The position numbers and the translations under genes were made by a program. The notes beneath the pieces were generated by a model. That model was not told the DNA's origin. It worked only from the letters and a program-made list of their open reading frames with translations, and did no database searches. From an uncultured Actinobaculum sp. (GTDB lineage Bacteria > Actinomycetota > Actinomycetes > Actinomycetales > Actinomycetaceae), in NCBI GenBank assembly GCA_938020505.1, contig CALIHR010000025.1, positions 1 through 64,000 on the forward strand: DNA of 64,000 nt. Direction: 5' to 3'. Below, one piece after another: positions 1 through 9,102 of the stretch (its first letter is position 1; every line of letters begins with the position of its first letter).

Positions 1-74
1 TGACGGCCGGCCGAGGCTGCAGCGGGCGGCTTGGCCGCGGTCGGTCCGCGCCTTCGTCGCGCCCCGCCGCAGGC

Positions 75-2432
75 CTAGCCCGCCTCGTAGACCGGCGGCA
101 TGTCGAGCTTCTTGTCGAAGTCTTTGTCGGACACGGTGTAGAGAATCTCCTCGAGGCCCCGCCACCACGGATCGACGGGGAGCCTCGTCTTCAAGTCGAT
201 GAGCTCGTCCATGTGCGTCAGGCGCTGCACCTTGATCTCGCCGTCGGACAAACCCACGAAAACGCCGTCGCGCTTGCCCTTCTCGAACTGCCTGGAGAGC
301 TCGCCGATCGCATAGTTTGCCAGCCGCACGGCCAGGGTGCGGTCGAAGGGCGAGGGGTTGCCGCCCTGCTGCATGTGGCCCAGCACGGCCGGGCGCACGT
401 CGTACAGGCCCCGGCTTTCGGCCTCGAAGATCTTGGTGAGCATGTCCGTCGTGTAATATTCGGAGGCCTCTTCGTTGGCGATGACGAGGTAGAGATCGCG
501 CCCGCCCTCGAAGGCCTTGACGATCCGCGCGGCGTCCTCGCTCAGCTGCGAGAGGGATATGCCGTTCTCCGAGAGGTAGACCTGCTCCGCGCCGGTGACT
601 ATTCCGGACATGAGCGTGAGATATCCGCATCGGCGCCCCATCGCCTCGGCCACGAAGCATCGGTGGTTGGCCGCCGCGGACTGCTTGATGCGGTCGATCA
701 CCTCGGCGTCGTTGTTGAGCGCGGTGTCGACGCCGATGGACAGCTCGGCGCCCGGCAGATTGTTGTCGATTGAGGCCGGAACGCAGACGATGGGCAGGTC
801 GAAGGCGGGGTAGCGGTTCTTTTCTTCGACCATGTGCAGCGCGGCGAGGTATCCGGTGAAGCCGCCGATGACCATGAGGGCGTCGATCTGGTTCTTCTCA
901 ATCTCCCGCCCGAGCGCGTAGTACTGGTCGACGGCGGGGACCGACCGGTGCGTCCCCAGATGGGCGCCGCCGGAGCCGGCCCAGGAGTCGACGTCGGCCC
1001 ACGTCAACTCGCGCAGCTCGCCGTCGAGCAGGCCCGGAAATCCGCCGACGACCCCGAGCATCGTGAATCCGCGGTCGAGTCCGAGGCGCACGGCGGCCTT
1101 CGCCGCCGGGTCCATGCCGGGCGCGAGGCCGCCGGCGTGCATGACGGCCACGCGCGGCGGGCGTCCGTCCGACGTCGTGACATGCCCCCGATGGCTCTCG
1201 ACCGGCATCGACATCGTCTCGAAAACGTCGAGCATTCCGCGGAATCCCGGGCCGCGCGAATCGACCGCGGCCTCGTAGTCGCCCGAGGAAAGGTATCCCT
1301 TGACGGCGCGGGTCTCGCGGATCGCCTCCATCAGGGGCAGGCGCACCACGCGATTGCGCCGCGTGCCGATGATGCATGGCTCGTCCCCCTCGCCGGCGCG
1401 AACTGTCTCGAGGGCCGCGGTGTAGCCGAGGATCGTCGACATCCACCGGTCGTAGGCCGACGGCGTGCCGCCCCGCTGGACGTGGCCCAGGGACGTGATC
1501 CGCACGTCCTCGCCGAGGCGATCCTGGATGGCGTCCTGGACCCTTTTCGCCGTGATCGGATTGCCCTGGCGGTCCTGCGCGCCCTCGGCCACGACGATGA
1601 TCGAGTCCCTGCGCCCGGCGGCCCTGCCTTCGCGCAGCTTCTCGCACATTCGCCCCTCCCAGCCCTCCTCGGGCGGGAGCTCGGGGATGAACACGTAGTC
1701 GCAGCCTCCGGCTATGGCGCTCATGAGCGCCAAATAGCCGCATCGCCTTCCCATCACTTCGACGACGAACGTGCGCTGGTGCGAGGCCGCCGTCGAGGAA
1801 ATCGCGTCGATCGCCTCGACGATCCGGTGAAGGGCCGAATCGGTTCCCACGGTCATGTCGCTTCCGACCAAGTCGTTGTCGATCGACCCGACGACGCCGG
1901 CCAGGTGCAGGCGCGGATGGGCGTCCGCCTGCTCGCGCGTGATCTCGCCCCGCTCGACCAGCTCGTCGAGGAGCCCGGACCACTGCGCCCGCAGCTCGTC
2001 GGCCCCCGTGAGCGAGCCGTCGCCGCCGACGGCCACCACCCGGTCGATGCCCTCGGTCACCAGGTTCCTCACCGCCTCACGCATGCCGTCGCGCTCCCGG
2101 AAGGCGTCGCATCGCGCCGTTCCGATGGCTGTCCCGCCCTCGTTGAGGATCCCCGAGACGTCCGACCACGTCGTCTCGCGTATGAGGCTTCCCCCTTCGA
2201 CGGCGCCCTTCCATCCCTCCATGACCGCGTAGGGCACGGCGCCCTCGTGCAGCGCGGTGCGCACGACCGCCCGCACGACGGCGTTCATTCCCTGCGCGTC
2301 GCCGCCCGATGTGAGGACGGCGATCTTCCTCGGCTCGCCCTTCGCGCCTTCGCCCGCCTGCCCCTCGGCGGGCGCGGCCGCTGTCGATTGGTCTGGCTGG
2401 CCCGTCGGCTCGCTCTTCGTTGACTGGTCCAT
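75..2432 (-). CDS. pfk: Tandem (double-domain) ATP-type 6-phosphofructokinase
   Basis: Phosphorylates fructose-6-phosphate to fructose-1,6-bisphosphate in glycolysis. At 785 residues it is about twice the usual bacterial length and holds two PFK folds in series, as in animal and fungal enzymes. The N-half (about 36-410) keeps the ATP loop GGDGS at 136-140 and the catalytic SIDND motif at 183-187, followed by MGRRCGY. In the C-half (about 426-785) the matching loop reads GGFTG (523-527) and the catalytic motif reads SIDNN (554-558), so the Mg/ATP-binding Asp and one active-site Asp are lost while the MGRRCGY segment remains. I infer a catalytic N-half and an allosteric C-half. The first 35 residues are a low-complexity tail. 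The ATG is preceded by AAGGAG at good spacing. It is transcribed away from the gene at 2892. Family assignment is certain; the regulatory role of the C-half is inference. Confidence 0.93.
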   Translation of the reverse strand: MDQSTKSEPTGQPDQSTAAAPAEGQAGEGAKGEPRKIAVLTSGGDAQGMNAVVRAVVRTALHEGAVPYAVMEGWKGAVEGGSLIRETTWSDVSGILNEGGTAIGTARCDAFRERDGMREAVRNLVTEGIDRVVAVGGDGSLTGADELRAQWSGLLDELVERGEITREQADAHPRLHLAGVVGSIDNDLVGSDMTVGTDSALHRIVEAIDAISSTAASHQRTFVVEVMGRRCGYLALMSAIAGGCDYVFIPELPPEEGWEGRMCEKLREGRAAGRRDSIIVVAEGAQDRQGNPITAKRVQDAIQDRLGEDVRITSLGHVQRGGTPSAYDRWMSTILGYTAALETVRAGEGDEPCIIGTRRNRVVRLPLMEAIRETRAVKGYLSSGDYEAAVDSRGPGFRGMLDVFETMSMPVESHRGHVTTSDGRPPRVAVMHAGGLAPGMDPAAKAAVRLGLDRGFTMLGVVGGFPGLLDGELRELTWADVDSWAGSGGAHLGTHRSVPAVDQYYALGREIEKNQIDALMVIGGFTGYLAALHMVEEKNRYPAFDLPIVCVPASIDNNLPGAELSIGVDTALNNDAEVIDRIKQSAAANHRCFVAEAMGRRCGYLTLMSGIVTGAEQVYLSENGISLSQLSEDAARIVKAFEGGRDLYLVIANEEASEYYTTDMLTKIFEAESRGLYDVRPAVLGHMQQGGNPSPFDRTLAVRLANYAIGELSRQFEKGKRDGVFVGLSDGEIKVQRLTHMDELIDLKTRLPVDPWWRGLEEILYTVSDKDFDKKLDMPPVYEAG

Positions 2433-2891
2433 GATGACTCCTTCTGTGCGCTTCAGGCTGCGCGCTTCTCGCGGTTTCCGCTCGATTGGCCGGATTGGCG
2501 TCCCCTCCCATTGTTGACGTTTTGCGGGCGAATGCCAAGAGCCGCAGGGCCCAGAAAATTCGTCGGAAGGCGGCGACCCGATGTGCGTTGAGGCCAGGCA
2601 AGACCGTCAGGCCCTCATGGCGTTGGCCGTGGGCAACGTCGTCTCGCTCGCTGCGCAGCCGACGGCCCGGCGTTTGGAGCCGGAGAAGCCCGATGCCGCA
2701 CGGCGTCGGTGACTGATCCGCATCTGGGAACGGTCGAAGGGCCGCAGCCTGACACCCGCGACGTCGTCGGCGCCTGACGGCGGCGGGGCGTGTAGGGTAC
2801 TGAGAGGAGGCAAAATAACGACGTCGTCGACAGCCGGCGTCGCTCACTGCACGCGTCACAGATGTGCCTGAAACTCAACGAAGGGGGAGCC
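2433..2891. other. Divergent intergenic region, no gene seen
   Basis: 459 bp between the divergent PFK gene and the plus-strand gene at 2892. It should hold both promoters. Several ACGT-centred palindromic bits occur (for example ACGACGTCGT near 2818) but no convincing promoter pair or RNA was found. Open frames here are out-of-frame extensions of PFK with no start signals. Confidence 0.5.
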
Positions 2892-3461
2892 ATGGCCGAA
2901 AATGCGAACTTTGAGCCGGAGAACCGGGATTCCGACGATCCTGAAGAGGCTCGCGAGCCCTGCGCGCGCGGCGCCGCTCAGCCAAACGACGGCGCCGGTC
3001 AGTTGGAAGGCAACGCCGGTCAGCCAAACGACGGCGCCGATCGGTCAGAAGACGGCGCCGATAAGCCGGAAGGCGAGGCCGACGCTCAGGAGGCCCCCAA
3101 AACCCTCTCCGAGACGTACCAGATCTTCGGCAAGGAGTTTCGTGACAGCCAGGTCGCGGAGCTCGACGCCCTCCTTTCGAGCCTTGATGAGGACATCGAA
3201 GGGCTCCGCGAAACGAAAAAGGAGATGATAGAGGCTCTGTTGGCGATTCCCGGCAGCCTCCCGGGCACAAACTTGGAGGAGGCCGCGGAGGCGGCGGCGA
3301 AGGCAGTGGAGAAGAGACAGGAGGATTTCATCTCGCGCCTTGAGGAGCTTCGGGGCGACATCGCCGAGGAAGTGGACTTCGCGAAATGGCGGCACGAGCT
3401 CGCCGACGAACGCGACCGCAGGAAGGGCGAAGAGGACGGCGGCTCAGCGTTCTCCAAGTGA
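2892..3461 (+). CDS. Unknown acidic coiled-coil protein with internal repeats
   Basis: Not recognised. The 189-residue product has an acidic, low-complexity N-half (about 1-65) and a helical C-half rich in E, K, R and L (about 70-180) that looks like a coiled coil. There is no signal peptide or membrane segment. The N-half is built from degenerate repeats around QPNDGA; at DNA level a 19-bp block is repeated exactly at 2979 and 3021 and partly near 3051. An upstream in-frame ATG at 2862 exists, but the ATG at 2892 has the sequence GAAGGGGGAG just before it and is preferred. The gene stands alone between PFK and the amylase and ends about 210 bp before the amylase start. Function cannot be inferred. 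Confidence 0.7.
   Translation: MAENANFEPENRDSDDPEEAREPCARGAAQPNDGAGQLEGNAGQPNDGADRSEDGADKPEGEADAQEAPKTLSETYQIFGKEFRDSQVAELDALLSSLDEDIEGLRETKKEMIEALLAIPGSLPGTNLEEAAEAAAKAVEKRQEDFISRLEELRGDIAEEVDFAKWRHELADERDRRKGEEDGGSAFSK
2979..3060 (+). repeat. Coding minisatellite in the coiled-coil gene
   Basis: A 19-bp block beginning CAGCCAAACGACGG occurs identically at 2979-2997 and 3021-3039. Its GACGGCGCCG core recurs at 3051-3060, with a more diverged copy between. It encodes the QPNDGA-type repeats. Confidence 0.75.
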
Positions 3462-3491
3462 CGCGGCCTTCGGACGGCGAGTTTTCAAGCA

Positions 3492-3540
3492 ACGCGTTTC
3501 TCGGGCGACTCAGGCTTGGCCGCGATGGGGCGAAACGCGT
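3492..3540. repeat. 9-bp inverted repeat between coiled-coil gene and amylase
   Basis: ACGCGTTTC at 3492-3500 is matched in inverse orientation by GAAACGCGT at 3532-3540, with a 31-nt loop. There is no T-run, so it is not a classical terminator. It could be a weak terminator or an operator. Confidence 0.4.
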
Positions 3541-3580
3541 CCGTCGCCTGAACTGTTGAAATTTCACTTCTTTTTCCCCC

Positions 3581-3609
3581 TTGAAGTGGCGTTCACCACT
3601 GTCTACGAT
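3581..3609 (+). promoter_or_regulatory. Candidate amylase promoter with overlapping inverted repeats
   Basis: TTGAAG at 3581-3586 and TACGAT at 3604-3609 are separated by exactly 17 bp and lie about 60 bp before the amylase start. The spacer holds the inverted repeat AGTGG/CCACT (3585-3589 and 3596-3600). A second pair, CACTTC (3565) and GAAGTG (3583), flanks the -35. Such overlap suggests a repressor site, as expected for a sugar-regulated amylase. No regulator gene is adjacent. Confidence 0.5.
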
Positions 3610-3670
3610 TTGGTTAAGTTCGGTTTTCCCGAGCACGGAGGCGGTGCGGGCCGAACGGGAAGGAGAAGCA

Positions 3671-6142
3671 ATGAAACACAAGATTTTCCATACGAGGGCG
3701 GGGGCTTCCTTTGCGGGGGTCTGCGCGCTGGCGGCCAGCGCCCTCGTGTCGATTCCGGCTTCTGCGGCCGATTCGGGCTTCGCCGTCGTCGGGAGCCTGC
3801 AAAACGAGGTGTCGGGCTGCCGCGACTGGGACGAAAAGTGCGCCCAGACTGAGATGACCCGCAATTCGAGGGGGGTGTACGAATACAAGGCGATTCTTCC
3901 GGCCGGGAAGTACGAGTACAAGATCGTCGGCGGGCATTCGATGGACAATTCGTGGGGCAACGGCTCAGCGAACATGCCGATCTCGGTGGCGGGAAGAACC
4001 AAGGTGACCTTCCGATTCGATCCGAGGACGCACAAGGTCGGCGTCTGGATTCCGACGAAGGGCGGGTTTTCGCCCGAAGACGCCAGGCTCGTCAAAGCCC
4101 CCGGCAAAAGGGGCAACGGCGAGAGCTTCTATTTCGTCATGACCGACCGCTTCGCCAACGGCGACCCCTCGAATGACACGGGAGGCTACGGCTCAGACCG
4201 CATGGCCTCCGGCTTCGACCCGACCCACAAGGGCTTCTATCAGGGCGGCGACATCGCGGGCCTGCGCTCGAAGCTCGACTACATCAAGGGCTTGGGGACG
4301 ACGGCGATCTGGCTCACGCCGTCGTTCAAGAACCGGCCGGTGCAGGGCTCGGGCGCGAACGTCTCGGCCGGATACCACGGATACTGGATCACCGATTTCA
4401 CCCAGATCGACCCGCATCTGGGCACGAACGAGGAGCTGGCCCAGCTCGTCCGAGACGCCCACGCGCGGGGAATGAAGGTCTATTTCGACATCATCGTCAA
4501 CCACACGGCGGACCTCATCTCCTACGAAGGCCACCAGGGAGGGTCGGCCCCGTACGTCACGAAGGCGCAATCGCCGTACAAAGACGCGTCGGGCACGCCC
4601 TTCGACCCGTCGAAGGTCAGCACGTTCCCCGAAATGTCGCCGCAAACGTCGTTCCCGTACGTTCCCAAGCGCACGGGCAAGGTCGTCCCCGACGAGCTCA
4701 ACGACGTCACCCTTTACCACAACCGCGGCGATTCGACGTGGACCGGCGAATCGGTCACCTACGGAGACTTCGTGGGGCTCGACGACGTCATGACGGAAAA
4801 CCCCAAGACGGTTCGCATCTTCGCTGACGTCTACAAGAAGTGGATGGACTTCGGGATCGACGGATTCCGGATCGACACGGTCAAGCACGTCGATTTCGAG
4901 TTCTGGAAGAAGTGGACCAAAGAGATCAACGGCCACGCGAAGAAGACCAACCCGAAGTTCTTCACCTTCGGAGAGGTCTACGACGGCGCGGCCACGGCGC
5001 GTGCGCCTTACACGTGGCGCACAGGCCTCGGAGCGACCCTCGACTTCGGCTTCCAGGAGGCCGTGACCGGCTACGCGGCGGGCAAGCCGAGCAAGTCCGT
5101 CGGGGACTTCTTCGCCACGGACGACATGCTGACGACGCCGACCTCCGGCGCGGCCGACCAGCCGACTTTCCTCGGCAACCACGACATGGGCAGGGCCTCC
5201 TTCATGATCGCGGGGGCGGGCAAAGGCGACATCCAGGCCCGCACGATCCTCGCCCACAAGATGATGTTCCTCATGCGCGGCCAGCCCGTCGTCTACTACG
5301 GCGACGAGCAGGGGTTCATGGGCTCCGGAGGGGACCAGGACTCGCGCCAGTCGATGTTCGCCTCGAAGACGGCCGAGTACGTCAACCAGCCTCTGGCCGA
5401 CGGCACGCGGATGGGCTCGAGGGACCGCTATTCGACGTCGGCGCCGATATACAAGGAGATCGCCTCCGTCGCGAAGCTCCGCCACGCCTGCCCCGGGCTT
5501 GAGAACGGGGCGCAGATTGAGCTGTACCGCTCCGACGACTCCCCGGTGTACGCCTTCGCCCGAGTGGACCGGAAGCAAAAGTCAGAGTACGTGGTGGCCG
5601 TCAACAATTCGACGGCCCCGGCCAAGGCGAGGTTTAAGACGATGACCCCGAAGTCGGCCTACAAGGCGCTGTACGGAGCGTCGGGGTCGGTGAGGTCCGC
5701 GCGGAACGGCGAGGTGACCGTCAAGGTTCCGCCCCTTTCGGCGGTCGTCTACAAGGCGGACAAGAAGCTGGCGAAGGGATCGGGTTCGATTGCGGTCACG
5801 CCGGATTCGGGCCAGGCTCTCGTTCGAACGACGTCGACGCTCGCCGGCCAAGACGTCACCCAGTCGCTCGTTCCGGTCTCCGCCGACCTCGGCGCCAACA
5901 GGTGGGCCGAAACGACCTTCTCCTACAGGATCGCGGGAAGCTCCAAGTGGAGTGTCCTCGGGACGGCCACCGGGCCTAAGCCTCGGGTCTTCCACGACGT
6001 CACCGACATTCCCGACGGAACGCTCGTTGAGTACCGCGCGGTTTCGGTGGACGCGAAGGGAAGGACGACGGTCGATTCGGGATTCGGCTCCGTGGGAGTC
6101 GACCAGTCCGCGGGCCGGACAGTCCGGCACGCGCGCAAGTGA
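3671..6142 (+). CDS. Secreted GH13 alpha-amylase
   Basis: Cleaves internal alpha-1,4 bonds of starch or glycogen outside the cell. The ATG at 3671 has AAGGAGAAGC before it and opens a clear Sec signal peptide (about 1-32, ending ASA); a start 30 codons upstream would bury it. A pullulanase-type beta-sandwich module (about 33-135) is followed by the GH13 barrel. The catalytic residues are all visible: nucleophile D402 in GFRIDTV, acid/base E435 in FGEVYDG and D505 in GNHDMG. After the barrel come an amylase C-terminal beta domain and a further beta-rich module of about 110 residues. There is no LPXTG anchor, so it is probably released. A strong hairpin at 6166 separates it from the pullulanase downstream. 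The 823-residue product is intact. Confidence 0.92.
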   Translation: MKHKIFHTRAGASFAGVCALAASALVSIPASAADSGFAVVGSLQNEVSGCRDWDEKCAQTEMTRNSRGVYEYKAILPAGKYEYKIVGGHSMDNSWGNGSANMPISVAGRTKVTFRFDPRTHKVGVWIPTKGGFSPEDARLVKAPGKRGNGESFYFVMTDRFANGDPSNDTGGYGSDRMASGFDPTHKGFYQGGDIAGLRSKLDYIKGLGTTAIWLTPSFKNRPVQGSGANVSAGYHGYWITDFTQIDPHLGTNEELAQLVRDAHARGMKVYFDIIVNHTADLISYEGHQGGSAPYVTKAQSPYKDASGTPFDPSKVSTFPEMSPQTSFPYVPKRTGKVVPDELNDVTLYHNRGDSTWTGESVTYGDFVGLDDVMTENPKTVRIFADVYKKWMDFGIDGFRIDTVKHVDFEFWKKWTKEINGHAKKTNPKFFTFGEVYDGAATARAPYTWRTGLGATLDFGFQEAVTGYAAGKPSKSVGDFFATDDMLTTPTSGAADQPTFLGNHDMGRASFMIAGAGKGDIQARTILAHKMMFLMRGQPVVYYGDEQGFMGSGGDQDSRQSMFASKTAEYVNQPLADGTRMGSRDRYSTSAPIYKEIASVAKLRHACPGLENGAQIELYRSDDSPVYAFARVDRKQKSEYVVAVNNSTAPAKARFKTMTPKSAYKALYGASGSVRSARNGEVTVKVPPLSAVVYKADKKLAKGSGSIAVTPDSGQALVRTTSTLAGQDVTQSLVPVSADLGANRWAETTFSYRIAGSSKWSVLGTATGPKPRVFHDVTDIPDGTLVEYRAVSVDAKGRTTVDSGFGSVGVDQSAGRTVRHARK

Positions 6143-6165
6143 CGCTCCGGCACGTTCGCCGCCTG

Positions 6166-6194
6166 CAGGCCCCCGCCGACGAAGCGGGGGCCTG
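6166..6194 (+). terminator. Strong hairpin after the amylase gene
   Basis: A perfect 11-bp stem, CAGGCCCCCGC and its complement, with a 7-nt loop lies 24 bp after the amylase stop. The tail (TTCCCG) is T-poor, as is common in GC-rich Actinobacteria. Confidence 0.75.
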
Positions 6195-6275
6195 TTCCCG
6201 AATTCGCGTGTTTCCCGAGGCGCAACAAGGTAAACTGTATGCGTTCCATGAAAACCAACGAATCGCGCATGAACG

Positions 6276-8984
6276 ATGGACACAACGGACGGGCCCGTCA
6301 AGGGCGAGGGACAAGCCATAGGTCTGTGGCTGGACGATGAGACGATAGCGTGGCCGGGCGGAGAGGGGTCGACCTACCGCCTCTACTACGCCGCACGCGG
6401 AGGGATGAAGCGCACGGGCGCAAGCGTCGCGGGCGCCGACGGCTCCGTCGAGCTCGCCGTCAAGGGAGGCGGCCTGACGGAGGGGCAGAAGCGGCGCGAC
6501 CCCTACATCACGGCTTCATACACGCCTGACGGAAGGGATTACACGGCTCTGCGGCCTTCCAGGAAGATCGACGTCGCCGAGGTTCTCAAGGGGCAGGCGG
6601 CCGTCATGGAAGTGGGCGCCGACGGCGCGCCGATCGCCTATTCCTCCCTCCAAACCGCCCGCGTGCTCGACTTTCTCTACGCCGCGGCCGCCAAGCGCCG
6701 CAGGCACGGGGTGTCCTTCGACGGCGGCGTGCCCACCCTCTCGCTGTGGGCGCCGACGGCGAAGTCCGTCGCCCTTCGCCTATATGCGAACGGCGACGTC
6801 GCGACGTACGAGGAGCATCCCATGGAGCGCCAATCAGACGGGTCGTGGACGGTCAAGGGAGAAGCCTCGTGGGCCGACAGGTCCTACGTCTACGACGTCG
6901 AGGTCTACATACCTCCGACGTCGGTCACGAAGGGGGACGCCTCTCAGCAGGGACTTGCGGACACCGTGGCGCACAACCTCGTCACCGACCCCAACTCGGT
7001 GGGGCTGACCACCGATTCAAAGCGCTCGGTGGTGCTCGATCTGGACGATCCGAGGTACCAGCCTGAGTCGTGGAGGGCCAATCCCGCGCCCGCGATTTCG
7101 AACCAGGCCGAAAGGTCGATCCTCGAGATGCACGTGCGCGATTTCTCGGCCACGGACGCGACCGTCCCCGAGCGGCTGCGCGGAACGTACAGCGCGTTCT
7201 CGGTCAAGGGCTCCCACGGCATGGCCTATCTTCGCGAGCTTGCCCGCGCGGGGATGAACACGATCCATCTTCTGCCCACCTGCGACTTCGGCTCGGTGCC
7301 CGAGAGCCGCGCGGCGCAGGCGACGGTCGACGTGCCCGATTCGGGGGCGACGTCGCAGGACCAGCAGGCCGCCGTCGGCAAGGTCGCGGACACCGACGCC
7401 TACAACTGGGGGTACGACCCCTTCCACTACACGACTCCCGAGGGCTCCTACGCCGTCAGACAGTACGGGGGCGAGCGAACCGCGGAATACCGCGACATGG
7501 TGGGCAATCTCCACGCGGCCGGGTACCAGGTGGTCCAAGACGTCGTCTACAACCACACGTATGCCTACGGGCTGGATGAAAAGTCTGTGTTTGAGAAGAT
7601 CGTCCCCGGCTACTACCACCGCCTGGGATACGAGGGCCAGACGCTCACGACGCCTTGCTGCGGAGAATTCGCCACCGAGCACGCCATGGCCGAGGAGCTC
7701 ATGGTCAACTCGCTCGTGACCTGGGCGAAAGCCTACAAGGTGGACGGATTCCGCTTCGACCTCATGGAGTTCAATTCGGTCGACACAATGAAGCGAATCC
7801 GCGCCGAGCTAGATTCGCTGACGTTGGAAAAGGACGGCGTGGACGGCTCTCAAATGTACCTGTACGGGGAGGGCTGGTCTTTCGGAACCACCGCCGACGG
7901 CTCGCGATTTGCGCCGTCGGTGCAAGGGACCCTCGGCGGAACGGGGATAGGGGCGTTCAACGACAGGCTGCGCGACGCCGTCCACGGCTCCCAATCCGAC
8001 GGGAAGAACGACACGCAGGGCTTCGGAAACGGCCTGTTCACCGATCCCAACGGGGTGGCGGGCGGGGACGCCGACATGCTGCGGTCGTACACCGACGTCA
8101 TCCGCGTGGGGCTGGCCGGAAACATCGGCTCCATCGAAATACACGCGGCGGACGGAACCCTCAAGAAGGGGAGCGAGGTCTACTTCAACGGCCAGGTGGC
8201 CGGCTACGGCACTCAGCCGACGGAGACGGTCAATTATGTTGACGCCCACGACAACGAGACCCTCTTCGACCTCAACATGTGGAAGATGCCCGGAGGCTCG
8301 AGCATGTCCGACCGGGTGCGGATGAACACTCTGTCTCTGGCCGCGGCGACCCTCGGCCAGTCCCCGGTGTTCTGGCACGCGGGAACCGACCTTCTGCGTT
8401 CGAAGTCCATGGATCGCAACTCCTACAACTCGGGCGACTGGTTCAACGCCGTCGACTGGTCGGGAAAGAAGTCCAACTTCGGCGTGGGCCTGCCGCCCGC
8501 CAGGGACAACTCGGTCCGTTGGAAGGCGATGAGCTCCTACATGTCCAATCCTGCGAACAAACCCGGCAGCGCGGACATCGCCGCGGCCCACGCCCAGGCG
8601 CTCGACTTGCTCAAGCTGCGCGCGAGCACCCCTCTGTTCACGCTTGGGGACGCCGACTCCATCCGGGAGAAGGTCTCCTTCCCAAACTCGGGCCCCTCGG
8701 CGACTCCCGGCCTTTTGGTCATGAGCATCGACGACACGAAGGGCAAGGACCGCGACGGAAGCCTCGACGGCGTGTTGACCGTTTTCAACGCCTCGCCCAG
8801 GCCGATAACCGAGAAGATCGAGGGAATGGAAGGCAAAGCCTACGAGCTCTCCGAGGTGCAGGCGAAGGGCTCCGACGACGTCGTCAAGGCCACCGCATGG
8901 GATCGCGCGACGGGAACCGTCACGATTCCCGCGCGCACTGTCGCGGTGCTCACGCTCGCTCAGGCAGCCGAGGCCGACGTCTAG
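6276..8984 (+). CDS. pulA: Pullulanase (GH13 debranching enzyme), apparently intracellular
   Basis: Hydrolyses alpha-1,6 branch points of pullulan, limit dextrin or glycogen. An N2-like module (about 10-135, with DDETIAWP) is followed by a CBM48-like module (about 150-275) and the GH13 barrel. The pullulanase signature YNWGYDP is at 376-382, nucleophile D495 in DGFRFDL, acid/base E532 in YGEGW and D659 in DAHDNE. Unlike the amylase upstream it has no signal peptide from this ATG, so I infer a cytoplasmic enzyme acting on imported maltodextrins or glycogen. The start is not well fixed: no good ribosome site precedes the ATG, and an out-of-frame ATG sits 7 nt before it (ATGAACGATG). In related Actinobacteria amylase and pullulanase modules may be fused; here they are separate genes parted by a terminator. 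Product 902 residues. Confidence 0.88.
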   Translation: MDTTDGPVKGEGQAIGLWLDDETIAWPGGEGSTYRLYYAARGGMKRTGASVAGADGSVELAVKGGGLTEGQKRRDPYITASYTPDGRDYTALRPSRKIDVAEVLKGQAAVMEVGADGAPIAYSSLQTARVLDFLYAAAAKRRRHGVSFDGGVPTLSLWAPTAKSVALRLYANGDVATYEEHPMERQSDGSWTVKGEASWADRSYVYDVEVYIPPTSVTKGDASQQGLADTVAHNLVTDPNSVGLTTDSKRSVVLDLDDPRYQPESWRANPAPAISNQAERSILEMHVRDFSATDATVPERLRGTYSAFSVKGSHGMAYLRELARAGMNTIHLLPTCDFGSVPESRAAQATVDVPDSGATSQDQQAAVGKVADTDAYNWGYDPFHYTTPEGSYAVRQYGGERTAEYRDMVGNLHAAGYQVVQDVVYNHTYAYGLDEKSVFEKIVPGYYHRLGYEGQTLTTPCCGEFATEHAMAEELMVNSLVTWAKAYKVDGFRFDLMEFNSVDTMKRIRAELDSLTLEKDGVDGSQMYLYGEGWSFGTTADGSRFAPSVQGTLGGTGIGAFNDRLRDAVHGSQSDGKNDTQGFGNGLFTDPNGVAGGDADMLRSYTDVIRVGLAGNIGSIEIHAADGTLKKGSEVYFNGQVAGYGTQPTETVNYVDAHDNETLFDLNMWKMPGGSSMSDRVRMNTLSLAAATLGQSPVFWHAGTDLLRSKSMDRNSYNSGDWFNAVDWSGKKSNFGVGLPPARDNSVRWKAMSSYMSNPANKPGSADIAAAHAQALDLLKLRASTPLFTLGDADSIREKVSFPNSGPSATPGLLVMSIDDTKGKDRDGSLDGVLTVFNASPRPITEKIEGMEGKAYELSEVQAKGSDDVVKATAWDRATGTVTIPARTVAVLTLAQAAEADV

Positions 8985-9002
8985 GCGTCCGAGGGAAGGG
9001 GC

Positions 9003-9031
9003 TTAAAGCCTGAAGGGTCAGCGTCTAAGAT
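9003..9031 (+). promoter_or_regulatory. Weak candidate promoter for pgi
   Basis: TTAAAG (9003-9008) and TAAGAT (9026-9031) are spaced 17 bp and lie 72 bp before the pgi start. The -35 is a poor match, so this is only a suggestion. Confidence 0.3.
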
Positions 9032-9102
9032 TGGGTCCAAGAAGAAGGATTTTCCCGAGCGCGGTTCGCCGGGCGAGAGGGAGCCAACGAAAGGAACGAA
9101 AC

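Noticed and set aside
6143..6275. Frameshift or nonsense split of an ancestral amylopullulanase
   Set aside because: A strong terminator hairpin and complete domains on both sides argue for two real genes rather than a broken one; kept only as an evolutionary idea.
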